The notes below the pieces were generated by a model. It was not told the origin of the DNA. It ran no database searches and worked only from the letters and a program-made list of their open reading frames with translations. A stretch of 64,000 nt of DNA, taken from the NCBI RefSeq assembly GCF_964204645.1, contig NC_134034.1:124001-188000 (forward strand), written 5' to 3'. Origin of the DNA: Tubulanus polymorphus. Lineage: Eukaryota; Nemertea; Palaeonemertea; Tubulaniformes; Tubulanidae. This document shows, piece after piece, positions 25,301 through 36,400 of this stretch (positions are counted from its first letter, which is position 1; every line of letters begins with the position of its first letter). The translations under genes were made by a program, and so were the position numbers.

Positions 25301-26122
25301 AATAGGATTAATACAGATCCAATAGGATTGATACAAACCCAATAGGCCCAATACAGATCCAATAGGACCGATACAGACCCAATAGGCCCAATACAGATCC
25401 AATAGGACCGATACAGATCCAATAGGATTAATACAGATCCAATAGGATTGATACAAACCCAATAGGCCCAATACAGATCCAATAGGCCCGATACAGATCC
25501 AATTGGACAGATACAGATCCAATAGGACCGATACAGATCCAATTGGACCGATACAGATCCAATTGCACCGATACAGATCCAATAGGACCGATACAGATCC
25601 AATAGGCCCAATACAGATCCAATAGGACCGATACAGATCCAATAGGACCGATACAGATCCAATAGGACCGATACAGATCCAATTGGACAGATACAGATCC
25701 AATTGGACCGATACAGATCCAATTGGACAGATACAGATTCAATTGGACCGTTACAGATCCGTTAGGACCGATACAGACCCAATAGGCCCGATACAGATCC
25801 AATAGGACCGATACAGATCCAATTGGACCGATACTGATCCAATAGGCCCAATACAGATCCAATAGGACCGATACTGATCCAATAGGCCCAATACAGATCC
25901 AATAGGACCGATACTGATCCAATAGGATTGATACAGTTCCGTTAGGACCGATACAGGTCCAATTGGACCGATACAGGTCCAATAGGACCGATACAGGTCC
26001 AATAGGACCGATACAGATCCAATAGGACCGTTACAGATCCAATAGGACCGATACAGATCCAATAGGACCGATTCAGATCCAATATGACCGATTCAGATCC
26101 AATAGGACCGATACAGGTCCCT
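22345..26122 (-). repeat. 20-bp satellite array 2, about 189 copies, with higher-order repeats
   Basis: Monomer GATACAGATCCAATAGGACC with recurring variants (GGCCCA, GGATTA, GGATTG, TTGGACAG). Variant order shows three levels of structure. The pattern from about 22530 to 23700 recurs 1140 bp (57 monomers) later. At about 25141-25440 a 120-bp (six-monomer) block repeats three times. At about 23560-23760 a 60-bp (three-monomer) block repeats. It faces array 1 in inverted orientation. Frames of up to 397 codons are stop-free repeat artefacts. Confidence 0.95.
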
Positions 26123-27690
26123 CTCATATTAAAATTATCAATTTCTGTTCACTTTTGTAGGAAGAACGTTAACACTAAAACACACTTATTTTGGAACTTA
26201 CTTTAGAGGATAATAATCACAAACTAAATTTTCTAAATGCATAAAATACATAGTTTTTCAATCAACTCTTGTTATTTACTCTCCTTTCACTGTGGTTTAC
26301 TGATAACCCTCAGCTTCATTTGCATATTTCTGTCCCTTCACACGTTCATCGTTGGTCACTTTTTCAGCCAATCACAGAGCTTTTTAAATGCGCCCAATCA
26401 TGTTTTTTAAGATAAACATTTGCAAAAGGAGAGTGCAAAAGATGACTGTGACCTCCATGAAGGTCACAGTTTTAATCAATATAAAACCATGCTAAAATGA
26501 TTCGTACCGGTTCCGCTGGTTCCACAGTTGTGAGTTACAAATCAAAGTCAGTTTATTTCCAACCATTTGGTCCGATGGGTCACATTTAAACCCAGAACAG
26601 GTGGAACAGTGTGTACGATCAATTCATTAATTCATTAGATATATCTATAGTTTACCACAGAAATCACTGATTAAACCTTACAATATTCAAATACTACTTT
26701 CTGAGATTCAGCACAAATTTAAATACATTTTATAAACAGCATGAATTTCATTTGTTTTGGCAAAAAAATCATATGATTTACATTACAATAACAGTCGTCT
26801 TGGGGGGGGGGGTCTATCAGGACTCTACAGGCAGCAGTGGGGGCTATAGGGCGAGAATATTAGATGAGAAATGACCTACTCAATCCCCCTCCCTCTTCCC
26901 CTCAATCCCCCTCCCTCTTCCCCTCAATCCCCCTCCCTCTTCCCCTCAATCCCCCTCCCTCTTCCCCTCAGTCCACTCCCTCTTCCCCTCAGTCCCCCTA
27001 CTATCCCCCTCAACTTATATGGAATATAAAAATCTCTTGATTATTAAAAGCACCATTTTTAAATATACATTATTATCATAATTCCACACAGTAATACATT
27101 TCTAATTAATTACAAATCATTAATTAAGCCTAATTAAAAATCAAATATATTGCATATTGCGAGCTAGGTTGCCCAGTCGGGGCCGATGAACCCAAATGAC
27201 ATGCCCTGGTGTGCTTAGCCCCGGTGTGCTTAGCCCCGGAGGGCTTAGCTTAGCCCCGGTGGGCTTAGCTTAGCCCCGGAGGGCTTAGCTTAGCCCCGGT
27301 GGGCTTAGCTTAGCCCCGGTGGGCTTAGCTTAGCCCCGGTGGGCTTAGCCTAGCCTGGTGGGCTTAGCCCCGGTGGGCTTAGCCTAGCCTGGTGGGCTTA
27401 GCTTAGCCCCGGTGGGCTTAGCCTAGCCCGGTGGGCTTAGCCGCGGACTCACACTTATTATTCATTACAAAACCATTTCAATTTTACAAATAAATTGAAA
27501 ATATATAAAATTACTAATATTTTGTTTCCATCGATTACAAATTACAAATTACAAATACAAATTACAATTACAATTACAATTACACATGCCTCATTATCAA
27601 TAATAGATATTATTATTAAATTATGTAAAATATAATATACCTCAGTAATGAGAGGCCACTTCTCCCTCCCTCTCCCCCTCCCTCTCCCCT
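26123..27690. other. Gene-free stretch with three simple arrays
   Basis: AT-rich sequence without supported exons. It holds a G run near 26801, a ~22-bp CCCTCCCTCTTCCCCTCAAT array at 26880-27000, the 20-bp GGGCTTAGCTTAGCCCCGGT array at 27205-27440 and short ACAAATT/ACAATT tandems at 27535-27585. A TGAGTTACAA/GTTCCACAGTTGTG motif of the dispersed GTTCCACAG family occurs near 26520. Confidence 0.6.
27205..27440. repeat. 20-bp minisatellite GGGCTTAGCTTAGCCCCGGT
   Basis: About twelve copies with T/A and CCTAGCC variants, in the region downstream of the integrin 3' end. Confidence 0.9.
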
Positions 27691-27699
27691 CTTACGGCC

Positions 27700-27705
27700 T
27701 TTATT
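27700..27705 (-). terminator. Candidate poly(A) signal of the integrin gene
   Basis: AATAAA on the minus strand about 240 bp beyond the integrin stop codon. Inferred from position only. Confidence 0.45.
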
Positions 27706-27941
27706 CCAACATTTATCTAGAAGTTACAGATTGTCACATGTTGATGGAAGATCGATTGCCTCAAAACAGTAAATACATCACACACATCAATTCATATTTT
27801 TAATTAGATTACCAGCCGTCAGTGAGCGGGTCACCTGACACCCAGCGGGTCACCTGACACCCGGATCACCAGCGGTGTCTGACACACTCGATGACTAGTT
27901 CATGTAAAATTCCGACCACTAGGTGGCGCTCTACAATGCAT

Positions 27942-30900
27942 CTATTTCTTGCCGGCGTAAGTTGGATTATTGAAAGTCGACGTCGCTTGAACAAATATCG
28001 GATTTTCACCCTGAAAATAAATTCAATAAATCATAATCCAGCATAATCATATATAATAACAATTGATTATAATGAGCTATAATTAATAAAACTAACCGCG
28101 TCCCATTTCGGGTTGGCTCCGTCGTTTTGAAGTTTGGCGCATTCGCGACGATCGTGCAGCGTTGCTAGGAGACGCCAGATTAACAACAATACGAGACCGA
28201 TAGCTACGATACCTCCGATTACACCTAATACAATCGCTAAAACATTCACAGCTTCCGGGCATTCTACAAAATTATCAATCAGTTTATAGAAATTAGACAA
28301 TCCGTGGGTGCATAGTTGATTCAGATGATTCCACAGTTGATCCACATGATCCACACAGTTCCACAGTTCACTGGAGAAGTAATTGAGACTCCAGAGTTGT
28401 TCAACAATTCACATTTGACTCACATTAGCATTTTATAGGAACTGATTTTTATTCCAGAGTCAGGCAGAGCCTTTGTAAAAGGAATAGATTTTAACTGCAG
28501 AATATCTGTGCAACTGTGTGGACAACCTGTGGAACTGTGGACAAACTGTGGAACTGTGTGGACAAACTGTGGAACTGTGTTGTGGAATAATTGAAAGATG
28601 AATACTTACTTTTAGTGCGTTGTGCTTTAACTTGAACGTTACCGAACTCATCGTATTCATACGTGAAATAAAACGTACAATCATCATCATCGACGTATTG
28701 ACAAATCTTCTGATTCTCAGACGCTAAAATACAACATCATAAACATCTTCATTTACATCTTCATTACATCATTAACATCTTCATTTACATCTTCATTTAC
28801 ATCTTCATTACATCATAAACATCTTTATTTACATCATTAACATCTTCATTAACATCTTCATTACATCTTCATTACATCATTAACATCTTAATTTACATCT
28901 TCATTACATCTTCATTTACATCTTCATTTACATCTTCATTACATCGTAAACATCTTTATTTACATCATTAACAATGTTCAATAGCCATCAAAATCTTCAG
29001 ATTTACCGAGTGATTTTGGCGAGAAAAAAATAGCCACCAGGCAGCCATATTGGTTACGATAGACAAAATTTTTGGGAAACAGGACCCCTGAGTTGACAAC
29101 AGGACCCCCGAGTGGACTACAGGACCCCTGACTGGACTACAGGACCCCTGACTGGACTACAGGACCCCTGACTGGACTACAGGACCCCTGAGTGGACTAC
29201 AGGACCCCTGACTGGACTACAGGACCCCTGAGTGGACTACAGGACCCCTGACTGGACTACAGGACCCCTGAGTGGACTACAGGACCCCTGACTGGACTAC
29301 AGGACCCCTGAGTGGACTACAGGACCCCTGACTGGACTACAGGACCCCTGAGTGGACTACAGGACCCCTGACTGGACTACAGGACCCCTGAGTGGACTAC
29401 AGGACCCCTGACTGGACTACAGGACCCCTGAGTGGACTACAGGACCCCTGAGTTGACCACAGGACCCCTGAGTTGACCACAGGACCCCGAGTGGACTACA
29501 GGACCCCTGAGTGGACTACAGGACCCCTGACTGGACTACAGGACCCCTGAGTGGACTACAGGACCCCTGACTGGACTACAGGACCCCTGAGTGGACTACA
29601 GGACCCCTGACTGGACTACAGGACCCCTGAGTGGACTACAGGACCCCTGACTGGACTACAGGACCCCTGAGTGGACTACAGGACCCCTGAGTTGACCACA
29701 GGACCCCTGAGTTGACCACAGGACCCCGAGTGGACCACAGGACCCCTGAGTGGACTACAGGACCCCTATAGGCTACATACCTTGAGCTTTATCGACCATT
29801 TCAATGTTTGTACAATTCTGTTTACATTCCTTGCCGGAGATCGGACCAGTTCCGAATCCAATACACTGAACACAGGCTTTACTCTGTTCACATTTACCGG
29901 GACAAGCCTACAAAATACATAAATACAAACTCAATATGACTCTCTTATTGGTTGAAATTTGAGCGAGGTATTGAGGTATTGAGCTGAGCGAGGTATTGCA
30001 TTGAACACTTACCGGACAATCCTCACATGTAGGACCGCTATAAAGAGATGTAGCCTCACATTTACAAACACCACAGTCACATACTCCTGCACCGTTACAA
30101 ATTTTCTGTAAAATCAAATTTCAAAAATTCATTAATAAATTTTCATTCAGAAGAATGAGATAAATGAAACAACTGAATTATCAACTGACCCCGTTCTTAG
30201 CTCGGCAGGATTCTTGAGAAATCGGACACTGGCACGCGGTACCGTTGAACCCTTCTAGACACTTACACGTTCCACATTCGCATTTACCTCGAGTCGGACC
30301 TAAAAATATTCATATTCTTAAATCACAATTCAAAGGTGTTTGGGTAGTTTGAGACCCAGTGGAACCATGAGTGTGGAACCAGAATTCGAACCAGTCCGGT
30401 TCCATGTTTTTCTCTTACCTCCGCACAATAATCCGTTATCCTCCGCGTAGTTACAACTATAATCGTCACATTCGCAGTATTTTCCCGAGTATTTCATATT
30501 CGGGGTTAGACCTCCTCGTGAGAAACACTTACAGACTCCACATTCACAACGACCTCGATTCTCACAGTTAGTCGTCGAATTCCCCCTGAAATTAATCACA
30601 TCTCAAAACATGATTCTATTAAACCGTTAGATTACAGGAGAGCGAGCTTAAAACAGCTCGAAACTCACAAAAACTTACATTCGACAGGTCGCTTCGAAGT
30701 CAGCGCTGGCTAAATCAGATCCAGAACATTCACAGAATTTACCGTATCTGTTCTCATTACAGTCACATCTACCGCAGACGTAAGTTCCATTACCATCAGT
30801 GCACAGAGGACTGTTCAACTTCTATATAAAAATAAACAACATTTCACATGACATTTTACAATCAAGATTCCCGATCAGGACACTGTCCTAGAATCCCGAG

Positions 30901-33900
30901 ATTCAGTTCCTCAGAATCTACATATATTTGAACTCTTCGCTGTCAAACTTATATAACAACTGTTTAAACTAAAGATGAGGTTTAAATAGATAGCTGAGGT
31001 TACTGTTCTGCCTTAGAACCTAGTCTAAGACCGGTCTTAATTCTAGGCGCGTTACCTTTTTATTGGAAGCCTCACAACCGCATTCACAGTTTAGATCTAG
31101 TTTAAGTTGAAGCCGTTCTGTAAGTCCTACTGGATATATACTGAACATTCGCTGTCTTTTACGTGGATCTTCCGGACATTTCTTTACATTAACAGACACT
31201 TCAAACGTTACCTACAAAACAACAGTCGAACATCGATCGATCAATCAATCACCCTATGACATCATCATCACAGTCATCATTGACTTACGTTAGTTCCGAC
31301 TTTGAGTCCGGCGCATTCATCCGTTTCCTTCAATTCAGAGCTGAATAAATAAGACATAATGACATCATAGGGGGATTCATTTTAGACAGTTTAAAACAGT
31401 TCGACTTCATGATTCAGGAGATAAACAACGTTATCTTATATTAATAAGATGATGAACTGGTTCCAGTTCCACAGTTGTGAGTTAACTCATTGAAAATGAA
31501 CTAACTTTAACTCAGAGTTAACTCTAACTCACAACTGTGGAACTGAATCCTTGGGGTTAGGAGTGGAGGGGGACCTAGCTCAACTTACCCAAAACATCTC
31601 GAGTAAAACTTCACTTCAATATCTTCAGCCCCTTCGGTGCTTAACTGAACTTTACTGGAGATTTTCTGAAAACGATAAACGTAGCTCATAAAAAACTAAG
31701 TTCAACGCAACAGATAAAACAGTTATAACAAACGAACGTACGTTATAATTATCCTGAACGAGTTCGACAACGTTTGAAGAATCATTAGCGAGTTCACCGG
31801 CCGTCGAGCCCTCGATAAACTTCGTCAAATCGGAATAAATCTTCACCTGGTCGGTCGTCACGGCGAATATCATATTCACATTGTCTTCCATTACCTTCGA
31901 TGATATCTGACTGATTGACGGGTAATCCTAAAATACAAACAAACAGCGGATATCTGACTGATTGACGGGTAATCCTAAAATACAAACAAACAGCGGATAT
32001 CTGACTGATTGACGGGTAATCCTAAAATACAAACAAACAGCGGATATCTGACTGATTGACGGGTAATCCTAAAATACAAACAGACAGCGGATATCTGACT
32101 GATTGACGGGTAATCCTAAAATACAAACAGACAGCGGATATCTGACTGATTGACGGGTAATCCTAAAATACAAACAAACAGCGGATATCTGACTGATTGA
32201 CGGGTAATCCTAAAATACAAACAGACAGCGGATATCTGACTGATTGACGGGTAATCCTAAAATACAAACAAACAGCGGATATCTGACTGATTGACGGGTA
32301 ATCCTAAAATACAAACAAACAGCGGATATCTGACTGATTGACGGGTAATCCTAAAATACAAACAAACAGCGGATATCTGACTGATTGACGGGTAATCCTA
32401 AAATACAAACAAACAGCGGATATCTGACTGATTGACGGGTAATCCTAAAATACAAACAAACAGCTGATATCTGACTGATTGACGGGTAATCCTAAAATAC
32501 AAACAAACAGCGGATATCTGACTGATTGACGGGTAATCCTAAAATACAAACAAACAGCGGATATCTGACTGATTGACGGGTAATCCTAAAATACAAACAA
32601 ACAGCGGATATCTGACTGATTGACGGGTAATCCTAAAATACAAACAAACAGCGGATATCTGACTGATTGACGGGTAATCCTAAAATACAAACAAACAGCG
32701 GATATCTGACTGATTGACGGGTAATCCTAAAATACAAACAAACAGCGGATATCTGACTGATTGACGGGTAATCCTAAAATACAAACAAACAGCGGATATC
32801 TGACTGATTGACGGGTAATCCTAAAATACAAACAAACAGCGGATATCTGACTGATTGACGGGTAATCCTAAAATACAAACAAACAGCGGATATCTGACTG
32901 ATTGACGGGTAATCCTAAAATACAAACAAACAGCGGATATCTGACTGATTGACGGGTAATCCTAAAATACAAACAAACAGCGGATATCTGACTGATAGAC
33001 GGGTAATCCTAAAATACAAACAAACAGCGGATATCTGACTGATTGAAGGGTAATCCTAAAATACAAACAAACAGCGGATATCTGACTGATTGACGGGTAA
33101 TCCTAAAATACAAACAAACAGCGGATATCTGACTGATTAACGGGTAATCCTAAAATACAAACAAACAGGAACTCGGTTCAGAACTGTGGAACTGGATCCA
33201 GAACTGTGGATTTTGGTCCAGAACTGTGGAACTGGATCCAGAACTGGTGCAACTGGGTTTTGGGCTGCAGAACTGGGTTTTGGGCTGTGTAACTGGGTTT
33301 TGGGCTGTGGAACTGGGTTCTAATGAATTGCTAGGCTCCTACCTGATGAATACTCTCAGTATAAACCCCCTGATTATCCAGGTGACATTGACCATCATTC
33401 GGTTTTACAATTCCACCGAGCTACAAAACACAAAATACAATTCATCATAATTTAGCATGATAATCTCAATATCTGTGGGGAACTCGGTGACCGTGATACA
33501 GACCTTACCATCACCAGCCGTATGGAATCCAGAATCTGTAGAGAATACCATCATTTTCCTGGAGCCTTCCCTCCAACCGATCTGATTCTACAAATACACA
33601 AAACAATCGTAAAATACCATCATTTTCCTGGAGCCTTCCCTCCAACCGATCTGATCCTACAAACACACAAAACAATCGTAACCACGCACAGCTATATATA
33701 GAGTTTATAGAGCGGGTTATTACGTACCTTACAGGCTATAGCCTGCATTATAGCATCAAAACCACCTTCAGGAGCATCTAAATTACCAGATACCCTCGCA
33801 GCGCGTACCCTTCTCTGTGAAAATAAAACAGACATTCATCGTCAGGGGGAGGAGGGGGAGGAGGGGGAGGAGGGGGAGGAGGGGAGGAGGGGGAGGATGT

Positions 33901-35661
33901 GGACAAACAAGATTCTGGGAGTTTTACATTTTATGTTCAACCACATGACAAGCATTCGGTATGACCTCGACACTAACCTCAAACATGGATGAATCAGGAT
34001 TAAGACTGAGTTGATTTTTAAACCCGTAAGGTGGCACACACCCGGCACACGGACTGCGTAGTTTAGACGGTAATTCATTCACGTAAGGCATCACTCTTTT
34101 ATCAACAAATGAACCGAATCCAAGTCGGAAATTTTTAGTGATTGATTTCATTCTTTCAGCTGAAATATCAACAACAAAACACAACATTAGCATCCAGTTG
34201 GAGTCTCGAGATCAGTAAGGAGTCCCGAGATCAGTTGGAGTCTCGAGATCAGTAAGGAGTCCCGAGATCAGTTGGAGTCCCGAGATCAGTTGGAGTCCCG
34301 AGATCAGTTGGAGTCCTGAGATCAGTTGGAGTCTCGAGATCAGTAAGGAGTCCCGAGATCAGTTGGAGTCCCGAGATCAGTTGGAGTCCCGAGATCAGTT
34401 GGAGTCCTGAGATCAGTTGGAGTCTCGAGATCAGTAAGGAGTCCCGAGATCAGTTGGAGTCCCGAGATCAGTTGGAGTCCCGAGATCAGTTGGAGTCCTG
34501 AGATCAGTTGGAGTCTCGAGATCAGTTGGAGCCCATTGGAGTCCCAAGATCAATTGGAGTCCCAAGATCAATTGGACTCCCAAGATCAGTTGGAGATGAG
34601 ATATAACATTGCAGTATGTTAACGTTAAGTTTAATCAACTTCTCAGCAACTGCAGACAATGCTGATTTATAAAACCAGCCACGAGGGATAAAGGGTTAAA
34701 GCTGGACAATAAACGACAGGTTTTAGTGATTGTGATTTAAACTCTGCTCACCTAACAGATTTCCTAACGCTGCTATTTTCTCCTTGTCGTCTGCCATCGA
34801 GTTCGATAAATCCATCAAATAATACAAATCAACCGGATAATTCTCAGCCAATCGGAAATGAGTTTCAAACTTAAACGGTTTATCTATAAACAAACAATAA
34901 ACAATCAGTAACGCCATCTATTGGTGAATACCGGCGGCACGGCACGGTCGGATTTACTTACTGGGTCTGATTTTAATTCTAATCTCTTGAGGAGAAAGTT
35001 GAACAGCAGAAACTCCTCCTTCCTGATTCCTGAATCCTTCATTCTATAAAAAAACACATCAATCATAAACTAACAACTACAACCCATCAGCTGTAAATAA
35101 ATATTGTTATTTGATGATGTCATAGGGGGATTTATAGAGGCAACTACATCTCATAGGGTGAGAAGAGTACATAGTAATTCGATGATGTCATAGGGGGATT
35201 CATGGAAAGTGTCTTGAGATCTGATAGATTCGATGATGTCATAGGGTGATTCATGGAAACTGTCTGGAGATCTGATCGGTTTGATGATGTAATAGGGTGA
35301 TAGAGTAGATGGTTATTGGATGATGATGATGTCATAGGGTGATAGAGTAGATGGTTATTGGATGATGATGTCATAGGGTGATACGTACCTGTGTTATTTG
35401 TGAATTATGGTCAGGATGAACAATGTTTTTCTCTTTACAGCCGTTAGCGAGAAGTTTCTCTTTAATATCACATCTTTCATTGGCATCTTTCTGATCAAAG
35501 TCCGCCTGACGGCACCAGGCACATTCAGCAGCTGCGGTGAAACACGCTCCACAACTCTGGTGCACGTTACACGTGGAACTATCCACCGTCTGCTGACCGG
35601 TTACCACGACTACCACCAGGCAAGCGGTTATCAAATTGATTAAAGATGGCGTTGACTTCAT
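27942..35661 (-). CDS. ITGB: Integrin beta subunit, complete, 19 coding exons, 792 aa
   Basis: Plasma-membrane beta chain that pairs with an alpha chain to bind matrix ligands and link to actin. Exons (descending): 35661-35389, 35043-34962, 34883-34752, 34159-33978, 33814-33728, 33587-33504, 33420-33343, 31927-31742, 31665-31589, 31340-31289, 31211-31056, 30821-30679, 30585-30419, 30299-30190, 30105-30013, 29907-29781, 28723-28610, 28263-28097, 28010-27942. The total is 2379 nt and all phases agree. Order: signal peptide (1-22), PSI cysteines, beta-I domain with MIDAS DLSNS (143-147), a short CAGC specificity loop (200-203), [17 protein letters not shown], four cysteine-rich EGF modules (about 455-635), beta-tail domain, TM (721-743). 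The cytoplasmic tail has NPIF (773-776) and NPTY (785-788) adaptor sites. The donor of exon 6 is GTCTGT, chosen because it keeps GDGKLGG intact. The length is typical of the family. Confidence 0.97.
28497..28582. repeat. GTGGAACTGTGTGGACAAACT tandem in integrin intron
   Basis: Three to four imperfect copies of a ~25-bp unit related to the dispersed GTGGAACTG family. Confidence 0.7.
28735..28975. repeat. ACATCTTCATT-rich tandem repeat in integrin intron
   Basis: An irregular array of 12-13-bp units (TTACATCTTCAT, AACATCATTAAC). Confidence 0.8.
29083..29768. repeat. 20-bp minisatellite, ~34 copies, in integrin intron
   Basis: Copies of AGGACCCCTGACTGGACTAC alternate with AGGACCCCTGAGTGGACTAC, giving a 40-bp two-monomer pattern. 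A run GAGTTGACCAC, GAGTTGACCAC, CCCGAGTGG appears twice about 240 bp apart, so a block of about 12 monomers has been duplicated. Confidence 0.95.
31900..33170 (-). repeat. 47-bp minisatellite carrying 27 copies of an integrin 3' splice site
   Basis: Read on the minus strand, each unit is CGCTGTTTGTTTGTATTTTAG followed by the first 26 coding bases of the exon at 31927-31742 (starting GATTACCCGTCAATCAG). The acceptor nearest the rest of the exon is at 31928-31930 and the farthest is at 33150-33152; the difference is exactly 26 x 47 bp. The copies are nearly identical. The array therefore amplified the intron-exon junction itself. Only the acceptor at 31928 leads to an open full-length exon; using the others would shift frame or hit stops. 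Confidence 0.95.
33170..33325. repeat. GTGGAACTGGATCCAGAACT tandem block
   Basis: Seven imperfect copies of the dispersed GTGGAACTGG motif in the integrin intron, directly abutting the 47-bp splice-site array. Confidence 0.75.
33547..33684 (-). repeat. 69-bp tandem duplication of an integrin exon edge
   Basis: The 5' part of the exon at 33587-33504 (encoding [15 protein letters not shown]) plus its acceptor is repeated 69 bp upstream; the acceptors are at 33588-33590 and 33657-33659. The extra copy lacks the rest of the exon. Although 69 is a multiple of three, use of the upstream acceptor would read straight into the in-frame TAG of the real acceptor, so it is a decoy. Confidence 0.9.
33843..33897. 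repeat. (GGGGGA)n purine tract
   Basis: About nine AGGGGG hexamers in an integrin intron, with G-quadruplex potential. Confidence 0.85.
34195..34590. repeat. 18/19-bp minisatellite in integrin intron
   Basis: Copies of TTGGAGTCCCGAGATCAG. About every five to six monomers there is a TAAGGA variant, giving a higher-order block of about 90-110 bp that repeats three to four times. Confidence 0.9.
35110..35390 (-). repeat. Cluster of TGATGTCATAGGG repeats in integrin intron 1
   Basis: Five copies of the GATGATGTCATAGGG core within 280 bp with shortened spacers. It belongs to the same family as 1277-1547 and runs up to the exon 1 donor at 35388. Confidence 0.85.
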
Positions 35662-35669
35662 TGTTGCAT
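35658..35669 (-). promoter_or_regulatory. Three-codon upstream ORF overlapping the integrin start codon
   Basis: On the minus strand the sequence ATGCAACAATGA sits just inside an exon that follows the acceptor ending at 35677 (TTTCAG, then ATATAA). The first ATG opens a three-codon frame whose TGA overlaps the integrin start ATG (35661-35659). Because an acceptor immediately precedes it, a non-coding 5' exon further upstream is expected. Confidence 0.55.
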
Positions 35670-35907
35670 TTATATCTGAAATAGAAATATAATCATTTAG
35701 AAAATAGAATAGATAATTTCATGTAGGCTACATCTCGCATTTCAGATACCATCCTCACTTGCCACCGCGGCCAGTCATAAAATACCGATAAACCAGCCCT
35801 GGTGAGTGAGGATATTCTACACTTGATGCTGTGATTTCAATCTCGAAATCTTATTCATGATTCATAGATCTGTTATCAACAGTATCAGATATTAATAGCT
35901 CAATACA

Positions 35908-36110
35908 GAGAGTGAGAGGAGAGAGGAGAGAGTGAGAGGAGAGACTGAGTGAGAGGATAGAGAGTGAGAGAGAGAGAGAGAGAGGGAGTGAGAGGAGAGA
36001 CTGAGTGAGAGGATAGAGAGTGAGAGAGAGAGGAGGGACTGAGTGAGAGGATAGAGAGTGAGAGGAGAGAGGAGAGAGAGAGGAGAGAGAGGAGGGACTG
36101 AGTGAGATGA
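35908..36110. repeat. GAGA-rich tract (AGTGAGAGGAGAGA blocks)
   Basis: Irregular purine repeats with GGAGAGACTGAGTGAGAGGA blocks repeated three times. Minus-strand Ser/Leu-rich frames are artefacts. Confidence 0.85.
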
Positions 36111-36400
36111 CTCAATATTAAACATCAGCACATACATGCATTGAGAGTCATTGAATGAAAAATGAGTACTAAGAGATTGCTGCTGCTGCTGCTGGTGCAT
36201 CAAACTGTGTTATCAGTGGGGTAGGGGGAGGAAGGGGTGATCAATCTCATCTAATATATTTTATGAAATAATTAGTTGTAGTTGTTTAAACACATGTCTC
36301 TCTCTCTCACGGGACTCTATCATTAAAACTCGGAGTCTTATTGAATTACTGTATGTCATCCTCTTCAGCACTGTACTGTATATCACGCACTAGGTTAATA

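Noticed and set aside
22378-26127. Long minus-strand open frames (up to 397 codons) rich in DLYRSYWICIGPIG
   Set aside because: All three minus-strand phases are open through the array because the 20-bp monomer lacks stop codons. There is no signal, domain or splice structure.
33504-33509. Alternative donor GATG|GTAAGG for integrin exon 6
   Set aside because: It looks stronger than the GTCTGT donor but would break the frame and remove the Gly-Lys of the conserved GDGKLGG motif. The downstream donor keeps both.
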